64,000 nucleotides of DNA, taken from positions 558,001-622,000 of the forward strand of contig NZ_JALEGV010000012.1 in NCBI RefSeq assembly GCF_022763245.1. Reading direction: 5' to 3'. The notes under the pieces are model-generated. The model was not told the DNA's origin, searched no databases, and was given only the letters and a program-made list of their open reading frames with translations. Position 1 is the first letter of the stretch, and every line of letters starts with the position of its first letter. The DNA comes from Oricola sp. (GTDB lineage: Bacteria > Pseudomonadota > Alphaproteobacteria > Rhizobiales > Rhizobiaceae). This document shows, piece after piece, positions 49,808-59,140 of this stretch. A program made the translations under genes and the position numbers.

Positions 49808-51106
49808 TCACTCGCAGCTGCGCGGTGTGATGTTGTTCTCGGCCGCGAAAGCCTCCGAGTCCTCCATCGCGAGCTTCGTGACGAGTTCGCGGTTCGACGG
49901 GATGAAATCCGTAACCGCGTTCCACTTCTTCGCGCCGGCATCCCACTGCTGAACCAGCGCTGCGCCCGAACCGCCATGGTTCGCGCAAGTCACGCTCACC
50001 GTCGGCCCGAAACCCGGCATGCCGAGCGCTTCGAGCGTCTCGTCGCTGACATCGAGCGCTTCCATGCCGGCGCGCATCTCGGCGGCGGTGATGTCGGCGT
50101 TGCCGGAGATCTCCTGCGCCTTCTTGGCCGCCTCGACCGCCAGCATCGCCGCATACATGCCGCGGTTGTACTGGACAGTACCGAGATTGGTGCCGTCACC
50201 CGCCGCCTTGCCGGCATCCACGACATATTTCTGGATGTCCTCGAACACCGGATAATCGGTGCCGACACCGGTGAAGTTCAGCGACTTGTAGCCGTTTGCG
50301 CCGTCGCCAGCCGGAAGCACGTCCTGCTCGGAACCGGACCACCAGATTCCGATGAAGTGATCCATCGGATAACGGATATTCGCCGCTTCCTGGATGGCGA
50401 CGGAATTCATGACGCCCCAGCCCCACATGAAGACGTAGTCGGGACGCTCGCGGCGGATCTGCAGCCACTGCGATTTCTGCTCCTGGCCGGGATGGTCAAC
50501 CGGGATCAGGGTCAGTTTGAAGCCCATCTCCTTGGACATTTCCTCAAGCGTACGGATCGGCTCCTTGCCATAGGCGGAATTGTGGTAGACGAGCGCGACC
50601 GTCTTGCCGTCGAGGCTTCCGTCCTCCATGTCGGCGGCGTGCTGGACCGCGATGGTCGCACCGTCCCAGTAGTTCGCCGGATAGTTGAACACCCACTCGA
50701 ACACCTTGCCGTTCATTGCCGAGGTGCGGCCATAGGCCATGGAGTGCAGTGGAATGCCGTCGGCGGTTACCTTGGGGATGAGCTGATAGGTGATGCCCGT
50801 CGAAAGCGGCTGATAGATCAGTGCGCCGGTGCCGATGTTCTTCGTCGATTCATAGCACTCGACGCCCTTTTCGGTGTTGTAGCCTGTCTCACACTCGGGG
50901 TTGTCGATCTTCACCCCGCCGACACCGCCGTCGCGCTCGTTGATCAGGGTCAGGTAGTCGGCGTAGCCATCGGCGAACGGAATGCCGTTCGGCGCATAGG
51001 GACCCGTACGATAGCTGAGCGACGGGAACACCAGATCGGCCATGGCCGGTCCCGTGCTCGCGGCGGCTGCAAGGACCGCGGCCAATGCGAATTTTCTCAG
51101 TTTCAT
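49808..51106 (-). CDS. LIV-type ABC transporter substrate-binding protein
   Basis: A 432-residue periplasmic binding protein (Peripla_BP_6). A signal peptide covers about residues 1-23 (MKLRKFALAAVLAAAAST...AMA|DLV). The body has the two-lobe pattern: FADGYADYLTLINERDGGVGG, VFMWGWGVMNSVAIQEAANI, cited in part as FMWGWGVMNSVAIQ. It is longer than amino-acid-binding LivK and belongs to the group found with aromatic-acid operons. ATG 51106 has GGAGGAG upstream; an in-frame ATG at 51133 also has a good site, but the shorter form gives a better signal peptide. Confidence 0.92.
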   Translation of the reverse strand: MKLRKFALAAVLAAAASTGPAMADLVFPSLSYRTGPYAPNGIPFADGYADYLTLINERDGGVGGVKIDNPECETGYNTEKGVECYESTKNIGTGALIYQPLSTGITYQLIPKVTADGIPLHSMAYGRTSAMNGKVFEWVFNYPANYWDGATIAVQHAADMEDGSLDGKTVALVYHNSAYGKEPIRTLEEMSKEMGFKLTLIPVDHPGQEQKSQWLQIRRERPDYVFMWGWGVMNSVAIQEAANIRYPMDHFIGIWWSGSEQDVLPAGDGANGYKSLNFTGVGTDYPVFEDIQKYVVDAGKAAGDGTNLGTVQYNRGMYAAMLAVEAAKKAQEISGNADITAAEMRAGMEALDVSDETLEALGMPGFGPTVSVTCANHGGSGAALVQQWDAGAKKWNAVTDFIPSNRELVTKLAMEDSEAFAAENNITPRSCE

Positions 51107-51176
51107 GTCGTAACTCCTCCAGTTCTTCGACATTCTCCTCCCTTCCGAAAAAGGGTCACGCCTGCCGCCCGCCCCA

Positions 51177-52253
51177 TCAGTACGGAAACGGCCACAAGCG
51201 CAGTTTCTCCTTCGTCAGCCGCCAGAGCTGGGCAAGCCCGTGCGGTTCGACGATCAGGAAAAAGACGATCAGTCCTCCGATCAGCATGATCTGGATGTGG
51301 GCGGCGACATCCGTCGGCCAGCCGAGCGAGCCGACGAAGATGTTCTTCAGCAAGACCGGCATCAGCACGAGAAACGCCGCGCCGAGAAACGAGCCGAGAA
51401 CAGAGCCGAGGCCGCCGATGATGACCATGAAAAGCGCCAGGAACGACTTGTCGATGCCGAACGCTTCCGTCACCTCAGCCGCGCCGAGATAGACCGAGAA
51501 GAACAGCGCCCCGCCGACACCGATGAAGAAGGACGAAACAGCGAATGCCGACAGCTTCGTGCGGAGCGGATCAACCCCGATAATCTCGGCCGCGATGTCC
51601 ATGTCGCGGATCGCCATCCAGGAACGGCCGATCCGGCCGCGCGTGAGGTTCCTCGCCAGCCAGGCAAACAGGAAAAGGATGGTCAGGCAGAAAAGATAAG
51701 TCGCCCAAGGCGCCGCATTCGGCCCCGTCACGATCACGCCGAAGATCTCGCGCTGGGGCGCGGTGATCTGGCCGGAGGCGGAGTAGTTGTAGAACCAGGC
51801 GAATTTGTTGAACACCCAGACGAGAAAGAACTGCGCGGCAAGGGTCGCGACCGCGAGATAGAACCCCTTGATGCGCAGGGACGGCAGTCCGAACAGCATG
51901 CCGACGACAGCGGTCACGCCGCCTGAAAGGATCACGACGAAGAAGATGTTCAATCCGGGAAAGGCGGTCATCAGCTTGTAGCAGGCGAAGGCGCCCACCG
52001 CCATGAAAGCGCCGGTGCCGAGCGACACCTGGCCGCAATATCCGGTCAGGATGTTGAGACCCAGCGCCACGAGCGACCAGACAAGCAACGGCACCAGAAC
52101 CGACTTCTCCCAGTAGGAATTGACGAAGAACGGCACCACGAGAAAGGCGACCGCCATCGCTGCCCAGAAAAGAACGCGCTCCGACTTGATCGGGAAGGTC
52201 TGGTTGTCCTCCCGATAGGTGGTCTTGAAGTCGCCGGCCTCGCGATAGAGCAT
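51177..52253 (-). CDS. livM: LIV-type ABC transporter permease LivM
   Basis: A 358-residue permease with about nine to ten helices. LGLNILTGYCGQVSLGTGAFMAVGA, shown in part as GLNILTGYCGQVSLG, is the LivM hallmark near residue 65; WMAIRDMDIAAEIIGVDPLRTKL, shown in part as AIRDMDIAAEIIGVD, is the cytoplasmic coupling loop. Works with LivH, LivG and LivF. Five bases after livH. Confidence 0.94.
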   Translation of the reverse strand: MLYREAGDFKTTYREDNQTFPIKSERVLFWAAMAVAFLVVPFFVNSYWEKSVLVPLLVWSLVALGLNILTGYCGQVSLGTGAFMAVGAFACYKLMTAFPGLNIFFVVILSGGVTAVVGMLFGLPSLRIKGFYLAVATLAAQFFLVWVFNKFAWFYNYSASGQITAPQREIFGVIVTGPNAAPWATYLFCLTILFLFAWLARNLTRGRIGRSWMAIRDMDIAAEIIGVDPLRTKLSAFAVSSFFIGVGGALFFSVYLGAAEVTEAFGIDKSFLALFMVIIGGLGSVLGSFLGAAFLVLMPVLLKNIFVGSLGWPTDVAAHIQIMLIGGLIVFFLIVEPHGLAQLWRLTKEKLRLWPFPY

Positions 52254-52258
52254 GAACG

Positions 52259-53263
52259 TCAGATCCTCTCGATGATTCTTTCGCCATAGAGGCCCTGGGG
52301 CCTGAACAGCAGGAAGACGAGCGCCAGCATGTAGGCGAACCAGTTCTCGATCGCCCCGCCGACAAGCGGGCCGACATAGGCCTCAGCGAGTTTCTCGCCG
52401 ACCCCGATGATCAGGCCTCCGACAATGGCGCCCGGAATGGAGGTGAACCCGCCGAGGATCAGCACCGGCAGCGCCTTCAGCGCGATCAGCGACAGAGAGA
52501 ACTGCACGCCCGACTTCGCACCCCACAGGATACCGGCGACGAGCGCGACGAAACCGGCCAGCGACCAGACGATGACCCAGATGCGGCGCAATGAGATGCC
52601 GACCGACATCGCTGCTTGGTGGTCGTCCGCCACGGCGCGCAGCGCCCGACCGGTGGCCGTGTATTGCGAGAAAAGCGTCAGTGCCGTCACCAGGATCACC
52701 GCGATGATCGCCGCCGAAACGTCCAGCGTGTCGATATACATGCCGTAATAGTCGGCGTCGGCCGGGGCCCATAGACGCGTCACGTCCTCCCACCAGAAGG
52801 AACCGCCCGAAGGCAGGCCGACATCCATCCGCTTGATGTCGGCGCCCCACATCAGATCGCCGAGCCCTTCGAGGAAATAGGCAAGCCCGATCGTCGCCAT
52901 GAACAGGATGATCGGCTCCTGGTTGACCAGGAATTTCAGCACGAAGCGCTCGAGCAGGAAGGCGAGCAGCACCATCACGCCCATCGCCAGGAAGATCGCC
53001 AGGATGGTCGGCATCCCCGCGCCCCAGTGATGGATTTCGGTTCCGAACACCGCATTGATGAGATGCGAGAACGGCACCTGCCCGGTCTGGAAACCGACAA
53101 GCGTCAGGGCCGCGAACAACGCCATCACGCCCTGTGCGAAATTGAAGATGCCCGACGCCTTGAAAATCAGGACGAAGCCCAGCGCGACCAGCGAATACAT
53201 GACGCCGGCCATCAGGCCGTTGAGGCAGGTCTCGATGAAATTCAGAATATCGGGACTCACCAT
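52259..53263 (-). CDS. livH: LIV-type ABC transporter permease LivH
   Basis: A 334-residue permease with about eight helices. LMAGVMYSLVALGFVLIFKASGIFNFAQG, shown in part as FVLIFKASGIFNFAQG, is typical at the N-terminus; ALRAVADDHQAAMSVGI is the EAA-like coupling loop. ATG 53263 is chosen for its match to family starts over an upstream in-frame ATG at 53302. It lies between livG and livM. Confidence 0.94.
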   Translation of the reverse strand: MVSPDILNFIETCLNGLMAGVMYSLVALGFVLIFKASGIFNFAQGVMALFAALTLVGFQTGQVPFSHLINAVFGTEIHHWGAGMPTILAIFLAMGVMVLLAFLLERFVLKFLVNQEPIILFMATIGLAYFLEGLGDLMWGADIKRMDVGLPSGGSFWWEDVTRLWAPADADYYGMYIDTLDVSAAIIAVILVTALTLFSQYTATGRALRAVADDHQAAMSVGISLRRIWVIVWSLAGFVALVAGILWGAKSGVQFSLSLIALKALPVLILGGFTSIPGAIVGGLIIGVGEKLAEAYVGPLVGGAIENWFAYMLALVFLLFRPQGLYGERIIERI

Positions 53264-53302
53264 GGCGTTCTGCCTTCCCCCACTGTCTTGCCGGCCTGCC
53301 AC

Positions 53303-54139
53303 CTATTCATGCGGCACCCCCAGATAGGCGTCGATGACGTCCTTGTTGTTGCGCACTTCGTCGGGCGTGCCGTCGCCGATCTTGCGACCGTAATCGAGCA
53401 CGACGACACGGTCGGACAGGTCCATCACCACGCCCATGTCATGTTCGATCAGCGCGATCGTCGTGCCATATTGCTGGTTCACGTCGAGGATGAAGCGGCT
53501 CATGTCCTCCTTCTCCTCCAGGTTCATGCCCGCCATGGGCTCGTCGAGGAGGAGCAGCGCAGGCTCCGCAGCCAGCGCACGGCCCAGTTCCACGCGCTTC
53601 TGAAGCCCGTAGGGCAAACGGCCGACCGGGGTCTTGCGGATATGCTCGATCTCGAGAAAGTCGATGATCCGTTCGACGGCTTCGCGGTGTTCGATTTCCT
53701 CGCGTTCGGCCGGCCCGGTCCACAACCCGTGCCAGAACATGTTGCGCTTCTGCAGGGTGATCCGACCGGTCATGATGTTGTCGAGCGTCGACATCCCCTT
53801 GAAGAGCGCGATGTTCTGAAAGGTGCGGGCAATGCCCTCACGCGCCGTCTCGTAGGGGCGCACCCGCCGGCGCCGTTTTCCGCGGAACGTGATGGTGCCT
53901 TCCTGCGGATGGTAGAACCCGTTGATGACGTTCAGCATCGAGGTCTTGCCGGCGCCGTTCGGTCCGATGATGGCGCGGATCTCGCCCTTCTTGATGTCGA
54001 AGGAGATATCGGTGATCGCCTTGACGCCGCCGAAGGACAGCGAAATGTGATCGACCTTGAGCAGGTCCTCGCCCATGACGATCCCGTCATCGGCGCGCAG
54101 GACATGCCGCTCCATGTCTTCACGGACATGCACGTTCAT
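53303..54139 (-). CDS. livG: LIV-type ABC transporter ATP-binding protein LivG
   Basis: A 278-residue ABC ATPase. Walker A GPNGAGKTS, signature region RLPYGLQKRVELGRALA (LSGGQ is degenerate: LPYGLQ), Walker B LLLDEPMAGMNLEEKEDM. The C-terminal YGRKIGDGTPDEVRNNKDVIDAYLG, shown in part as GDGTPDEVRNNKDVI, is LivG-like. Its start overlaps the upstream ligase gene by four bases (ATGA). The unusual signature is common among LivG of this operon type. Confidence 0.94.
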   Translation of the reverse strand: MNVHVREDMERHVLRADDGIVMGEDLLKVDHISLSFGGVKAITDISFDIKKGEIRAIIGPNGAGKTSMLNVINGFYHPQEGTITFRGKRRRRVRPYETAREGIARTFQNIALFKGMSTLDNIMTGRITLQKRNMFWHGLWTGPAEREEIEHREAVERIIDFLEIEHIRKTPVGRLPYGLQKRVELGRALAAEPALLLLDEPMAGMNLEEKEDMSRFILDVNQQYGTTIALIEHDMGVVMDLSDRVVVLDYGRKIGDGTPDEVRNNKDVIDAYLGVPHE

Positions 54140-56115
54140 TCCGCCGCCTCCTTCTGCGCTCCGGCCACAGGCAGCCGCTTCATGTCGCGGATATCGACCG
54201 TCGCGGTGATCTTGCCCTTGCGGCCGTCTTCGAAGGTGACTTCCGTTTCGACGTATTTCTCGGTCGAGCCGTCATAGAGCGCCTCGATCAGAGGCGCGTA
54301 GCGCTCGGCAATGAAGGAGCGGCGCACCTTCTGCGTGCGCGTCAACTCGCCATCGTCGGCGTCCAGTTCCTTGTGCAACACCAGGAAACGCGCAATCTGG
54401 GAGCCGGCCATCATGTCCTCGCCGGCAAGGTCGCGGTTCACCTGCGCGACGTGTTCCTCCATCATCGAATAGACCTGGGGATGCTGGGCGAGCTCCTGAT
54501 AGGAGGCGTAGGACACGTTGTTGCGCTCGGCCCAGTTGCCGACGGCGGTGAGGTCGATGTTGAGAAACACCGCGCAGAAGTCGCGACCATCGCCGAAGGC
54601 CACGGCCTCCTTGATGTTCGGATAGAATTTCAGCTTGTTCTCGATGTATTTCGGCGCGAACAGGCTGCCGTCGTTCAGTTTGCCGACATCCTTGGCCCGG
54701 TCGATAATCTTCAGATGGCCTTCGTGGTCGAAGAACCCTGCATCGCCGGTATGCACCCAGTTGTCGTGGGTCTTGGTGTCGCGCGTCGCCTCGTCATTTC
54801 GGTAATAGCCGAGAAAGACGCCGGGCGAACGGTACATGACCTCGCCACTCTCGGCGATCTGGATCTCGACATCCGGTGAAGGCCGACCGACCGTGTCGGC
54901 GCGGATCTCGCCATCCGGCTGGGCGCTGATATAGACAGAGGCTTCGGTCTGTCCGTAGAGTTGCTTCAGGTTCAGTCCGAGTGAACGATAGAAGCGGAAA
55001 ATCTCGGGGCCGATCGCCTCGCCGGCCGTGTATCCGACCCGCATACGCGTGAAGCCCATGCGGTTCTTCAACGGTCCGTAGACCAGCAATTCGCCCAAGC
55101 CGTATTTCAGGCGATCCCAGAGGCCGACACTTTCGCCATTGAGGATCGGCTCGCCGACGCGCCGGGCATGCGCCATGAAATGATCGAACATTCGCTTCTT
55201 CGTCGGTCCGGCATCCTCCATGCGCACCATGACGGCGGTCAGCAGGTTTTCGAAGACGCGCGGCGGCGCGAAGAAATAGGACGGCGCGATTTCGCGACGA
55301 TCGCTGTCGACCGTTTCCGCACTTTCCGGACAACAGACGCAGTAGCCCGCGACATAGGCTTGCGCATAGGTGAACACATGGTCGCCCACCCAGGCGAGCG
55401 GCAGATAGGCGAGGATCGTGTCTTTCTCGGTCAGCCCGTCAAAGGAATTGCCGTTGCGCGCCGAAACGACGAGGTTGTCGAAGGACAGCATCACGCCTTT
55501 TGGCTTGCCGGTTGTCCCCGAGGTGTAGAGCATGACGGCGAGTGCATCGCCCGTGCCAGCCGCGATCTCTTCCTTCCAGGCAGCGTCACCGTCCGACGCA
55601 AGCATCTCACGGCCGGCGCGCTCGATCGCGTCGATGGAATGCAGGTTGGTGTGGTCATAGTCGCGCATGCCGCGCGCTTCGTCGTAGACGATCTTGTGCA
55701 GGTCGGTCAGCTTGTCGACCATGGAGAGGACCTTGTCGACCTGCTCCTGATCCTGGCAGATCGCGAAATGGACGCCCGCATGGTCGAGCACATAGGCCAT
55801 TTCTTCTGCGACGGAATCCGCATAGACAGGCACCGGTACGGCGCCCAGCGCCTGTGCCGCGGCAAAGGCCCAATACAGGCGCGGCCGGTTGTGCCCGACA
55901 ATCGCGACCTTGTCGCCAGACTTCAATCCGATCGCTTTCAAGCCGAGGGAAAAGGCGCGAACCTCGTCGCTGAGCTCAGCCCAGGTCCAGCTCTTCCAGA
56001 CTCCATGATCCTTGTGCCGCATTGCGGTCCGCGCGCCGAACCGCTGCGCGTTCAGCAGCAAATATTGCGGAAAGGTACACGGGACTGACGCCCCGGCCTG
56101 CACCGGTGTCGGCAT
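54136..56115 (-). CDS. AMP-forming acyl-CoA synthetase (long-chain/aromatic type)
   Basis: A 659-residue adenylate-forming ligase of the FadD/FAA1-like group. The P-loop YTSGTTGKPKGVMLS is canonical (about residue 198), YGQTEASVYIS is the A5 motif, and WVHTGDAGFFDHEGHLKIIDRAKD the A7-A8 region, cited in part as HTGDAGFFDHEGHLKI. A C-terminal lobe with TRTQKVRR carries the catalytic Lys. It is first in the operon ligase-livG-livH-livM-binding protein-livF, so it likely activates the imported acid. GGGAGGATGAG precedes ATG 56115. Confidence 0.92.
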   Translation of the reverse strand: MPTPVQAGASVPCTFPQYLLLNAQRFGARTAMRHKDHGVWKSWTWAELSDEVRAFSLGLKAIGLKSGDKVAIVGHNRPRLYWAFAAAQALGAVPVPVYADSVAEEMAYVLDHAGVHFAICQDQEQVDKVLSMVDKLTDLHKIVYDEARGMRDYDHTNLHSIDAIERAGREMLASDGDAAWKEEIAAGTGDALAVMLYTSGTTGKPKGVMLSFDNLVVSARNGNSFDGLTEKDTILAYLPLAWVGDHVFTYAQAYVAGYCVCCPESAETVDSDRREIAPSYFFAPPRVFENLLTAVMVRMEDAGPTKKRMFDHFMAHARRVGEPILNGESVGLWDRLKYGLGELLVYGPLKNRMGFTRMRVGYTAGEAIGPEIFRFYRSLGLNLKQLYGQTEASVYISAQPDGEIRADTVGRPSPDVEIQIAESGEVMYRSPGVFLGYYRNDEATRDTKTHDNWVHTGDAGFFDHEGHLKIIDRAKDVGKLNDGSLFAPKYIENKLKFYPNIKEAVAFGDGRDFCAVFLNIDLTAVGNWAERNNVSYASYQELAQHPQVYSMMEEHVAQVNRDLAGEDMMAGSQIARFLVLHKELDADDGELTRTQKVRRSFIAERYAPLIEALYDGSTEKYVETEVTFEDGRKGKITATVDIRDMKRLPVAGAQKEAAE

Positions 56116-56227
56116 ATGCTTCTCATCCTCCCTTGTCTCGGACGCGCCCTCCTGCGCGGCCGAGACAAATCCCCGGTGGCAAGCGCTCCTCAACGCATCC
56201 ACAGGGCAGAAACAGTGAAGTCCAAGG

Positions 56228-56308
56228 CAAGGCCTTGTTCAACCTCGACTTTAGCTAGCACCGCATCGTTGCCGGAATTTTTCCTGATTGTTGCGAATTG
56301 TTTCAGGA
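56228..56308. promoter_or_regulatory. promoter/operator region of the ligase-liv operon
   Basis: The 222-base gap (56116-56337) holds CAAGGCCTTG, a 10-base palindrome at 56228-56237, and the inverted repeat TCCTGA (56282-56287)/TCAGGA (56303-56308). Either could be a binding site for the response regulator encoded just upstream. Confidence 0.35.
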
Positions 56309-56337
56309 TTGCTGCGTCGCGAAATCCGGACGCTGCG

Positions 56338-57054
56338 TCAGGTCCATTCGACCTTCGCCACCATCAGGTATCCCGCGCCATAGACCGTCTTGATGAACCG
56401 CGGATTGCGGGGATCCTCCTCCAGCTTGGCGCGAAGCCTGGAAATGCGAACGTCGATCGACCGGTCGAAATTGGTGTCGGCATCGATTCCCAGCCGATCC
56501 ATGAGGTCGGCCCTTGTCAGCAGGCGATTGGCCGATTCCAGAAAGGCCCTCAGCACGCCAGCCTCCCCACCGGACAGGCTGCTGTGTTCGCCGGTCGGCG
56601 AGATCAGTTCGAACACGCCGAAGTCGGCAGTCCAGCCGGCGAAGCGCGCGACCCGCCTCTGCGTATCGTCTCCCGACACGCCAACCAGCCTGCGCAGTAC
56701 CGACCGGACCCGGGCGACGATCTCCTTGTCGTCGAACGGTTTGACAATGTAGTCGTCCGCGCCGAGCTCAAGACCGATGAGTTTGGAATCCAGCTCGTGC
56801 CGGCCGCTCACGATGATCGAGGCGATCTTGGGCCGGTTGCGCAACTCGGCGACGATCGACAACCCGTCGCGATCGGGCAAGGAAAGATCGATGAGGCACA
56901 GATCCGGCTCGCGCCGCGTCAAAGCCCGAATAAAGGACGCGCCGCTGTCGAAGGCTGCGGTCTCGAAGCCCACACGTTGCAGTGCTGCCTCGAGGATGTC
57001 CGCGATATCCCGGTCATCCTCGATGATGGCGATATACTGACCTGTGGCCGTCAT
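56338..57054 (-). CDS. OmpR-family response regulator
   Basis: A 238-residue two-component regulator. The receiver domain has Asp 56 (LCLIDLSLP) as phosphorylation site, DD at 13-14 and Lys in IVKPFDD. The C-terminal winged helix (about 140-235) contains TRADLMDRLGIDADTNFDRSIDVRISRLRAKL, cited in part as DRSIDVRISRLRAKL, and KTVYGAGYLM. Its start overlaps the hybrid kinase stop (ATGA), so it is the partner of that kinase. It probably controls the ligase-liv operon downstream. Confidence 0.94.
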   Translation of the reverse strand: MTATGQYIAIIEDDRDIADILEAALQRVGFETAAFDSGASFIRALTRREPDLCLIDLSLPDRDGLSIVAELRNRPKIASIIVSGRHELDSKLIGLELGADDYIVKPFDDKEIVARVRSVLRRLVGVSGDDTQRRVARFAGWTADFGVFELISPTGEHSSLSGGEAGVLRAFLESANRLLTRADLMDRLGIDADTNFDRSIDVRISRLRAKLEEDPRNPRFIKTVYGAGYLMVAKVEWT

Positions 57055-59123
57055 GCGTCGCTCGGGATCGCTGCCGGCTGATCGGCAAAGAGGTTGTCCA
57101 GCGCTATGACGAAGTCTTCTTCGCCAAACGGCTTCTTGAGCAGTCGAAACTCGGTTTCCGCCTCGCCGAGCGCAGGATGCGTGCTCGACAGCCCGCTGAT
57201 CAGAAGGAATGGTGTTTCCGGCCGAATACGCTTTGCCGCGCGGGCGATGTCGATGCCGGTCTTTGATCCCGCCATCATGATGTCGCTCACCATCAGCGAC
57301 ACCTTCGGCAGGTTTTCGAGCAACTCCAGCGCTTCATCGTCACTCGCCGCCTCAATGACCTGGAACCCGGCCTTCAACAGGTAGCCGCGAACCAGTTCGC
57401 GGATCTCGGCCTCATCGTCGAGCACGATTGCGAGACCGCCCGGCCGGTTCACGCCCGGCTTCGGATGGCGCTCAGCGGCCGTCTCCGGAGCCGCTTCGGC
57501 AGCCATCGGCAGGCACATCCGTATGAACGCCCCTTTTCCTGGTTGGCTCTCGATCTCAAGCTCGCCGCCCGAGCGCCGAAGGAACCGCCGAACCATCGAA
57601 AGGCCAAGTCCGCGGCCACGACCGCCCTGCTTTGTCGAGAAGAACGCCGTGCAAGCCTTCTCGATCGTGCCTTCTGAAAAACCGCATCCGTCGTCGCGCA
57701 CTGCGATCAGCGCATGGCGCTTTCCCTGCACCTGGACACTCGACAATTCCACCGCGATCGACCCGGCATGGCCGATCGCGTCGCGCGCATTCAGGAGCAG
57801 ATTGAGCAGCGCATCCTGAAAGGCCCGCTCGTCCATGCAGACCGACATCGTCGCTCCCGGATCGGTCACCGAGATCGTGATGGCAGGATCGAGCGATGCG
57901 GCAAACAGGCGAACGAGGTCATCCGTTATCCGATTCACATTGCAGAGCGTCGGCACGAGATCCTCGTTGCGCGAGAAGCTCATCAACTGGTCGGTGACCC
58001 GCCCTCCCCTTTCAACCGCGCGCCGCGTCGCCTGGAGAATGCGTTCACGTTCGCTATCGGCGAGACCCGGATCCGAAAGTCGGCTCAGATTGCCGTGAAT
58101 GATCGTCATGATGTTGGAGAAGTCATGCACCACGCCCGAGGTCAGCGCGATGGCCGCCTCCATGCGCTTGGAATGCACGACGAGATCCATCGCGCGCTTT
58201 TCCTCCGTCACGTCCAGCGACAGGATATAGGCACCCGTGACATCGCCATCCAGGTTACGGTCGGGCACCAGAGACGTGCGCAGATGGCGGTGATTGCCGT
58301 TCACGTCGCGCGGATTGAAATCGACCGAACAAGGCCGCCCTGCAAGCGCGCCCTCGATCGCCGGCAGCAGGATTTCGAGATCCTCCGGCTCGAACATCTC
58401 CGATACCCGCTTGCCCTGGAACTGAACGTCATCGAAGCCGAGCATGTCGGCCATCTTGTTGTTGGAGAAGCGGTAGACCAGGTCCCTGTCTATGTGGGCG
58501 ATATGGGCCGGAACCGAATGCGTGACCATGCGTAGCCGGCTTTCCGATTCGGCCAGCCGGCTGCTGACCTCCTCCAGCGCCCGGTTTGCGGCATTGAGTT
58601 CGCGGTTGGTGGTTTCAAGCTGTTCCGAACGTTCCAGAAGGCTGTGCGACAGCCGGTCCGCGCGTTCGCGCAGCAGCACTTCGGCATGCTTCTTCGAGGT
58701 GATGTCGGTATAAACGGCGACCCAGCCGCCATCGGCCAGCGCATGGCCCTCCACCGCGATGACCTTGCCGTTCGGCCGGACCCGCTCCAGATAATGATCT
58801 TCAAAGGCCTCCGCGCGCTCAACCCGTTCGCGGACCAGTTCGTCGACCTCACCGGGACCGAAATCGCCCTTCTCGGCAAGAAACCGGATGATGTCCTCGA
58901 ACGTCGATCCCGGCGCCAGGAACCGGTCCGGAAGATCATAGAGACGCAAAAATGTGCGGTTGGCGTGGGCTAGGTGTAGGCTGGCGTCGAAGATGGTGAT
59001 CCCTTGCTCCAGGAGGTTGAGGCCGGAGACCAGCCACTCCATACGGCGCTCGGAGAGCTGCGCGCCCGATGGCGGGACGAGGCGCGGCGTCTGAAGCGGG
59101 CGGGTGCGATGGATGTTCGTCAT
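57051..59123 (-). CDS. PAS-containing hybrid histidine kinase
   Basis: A 690-residue soluble sensor kinase without membrane segments. A PAS domain near 28-145 (GITIFDASLHLAHANRTFLRLYDLPD, cited in part as HANRTFLRLYDLP) is followed by a coiled-coil (about 147-195) and a second PAS (about 196-305). His 333 is in VVHDFSN; the ATPase domain covers about 435-550 with DDGCGFS and GLGLSMVRRF; a receiver domain at the C-terminus has Asp 614 (VSDIMM) and Lys in KKPF. ATG 59123 is used; ATG 59141, overlapping the preceding stop as TGATG, is an equal alternative. It senses a cytoplasmic signal, perhaps an aromatic compound or redox state. Confidence 0.9.
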   Translation of the reverse strand: MTNIHRTRPLQTPRLVPPSGAQLSERRMEWLVSGLNLLEQGITIFDASLHLAHANRTFLRLYDLPDRFLAPGSTFEDIIRFLAEKGDFGPGEVDELVRERVERAEAFEDHYLERVRPNGKVIAVEGHALADGGWVAVYTDITSKKHAEVLLRERADRLSHSLLERSEQLETTNRELNAANRALEEVSSRLAESESRLRMVTHSVPAHIAHIDRDLVYRFSNNKMADMLGFDDVQFQGKRVSEMFEPEDLEILLPAIEGALAGRPCSVDFNPRDVNGNHRHLRTSLVPDRNLDGDVTGAYILSLDVTEEKRAMDLVVHSKRMEAAIALTSGVVHDFSNIMTIIHGNLSRLSDPGLADSERERILQATRRAVERGGRVTDQLMSFSRNEDLVPTLCNVNRITDDLVRLFAASLDPAITISVTDPGATMSVCMDERAFQDALLNLLLNARDAIGHAGSIAVELSSVQVQGKRHALIAVRDDGCGFSEGTIEKACTAFFSTKQGGRGRGLGLSMVRRFLRRSGGELEIESQPGKGAFIRMCLPMAAEAAPETAAERHPKPGVNRPGGLAIVLDDEAEIRELVRGYLLKAGFQVIEAASDDEALELLENLPKVSLMVSDIMMAGSKTGIDIARAAKRIRPETPFLLISGLSSTHPALGEAETEFRLLKKPFGEEDFVIALDNLFADQPAAIPSDA

Positions 59124-59140
59124 GCCGGTGCGACCGCGCA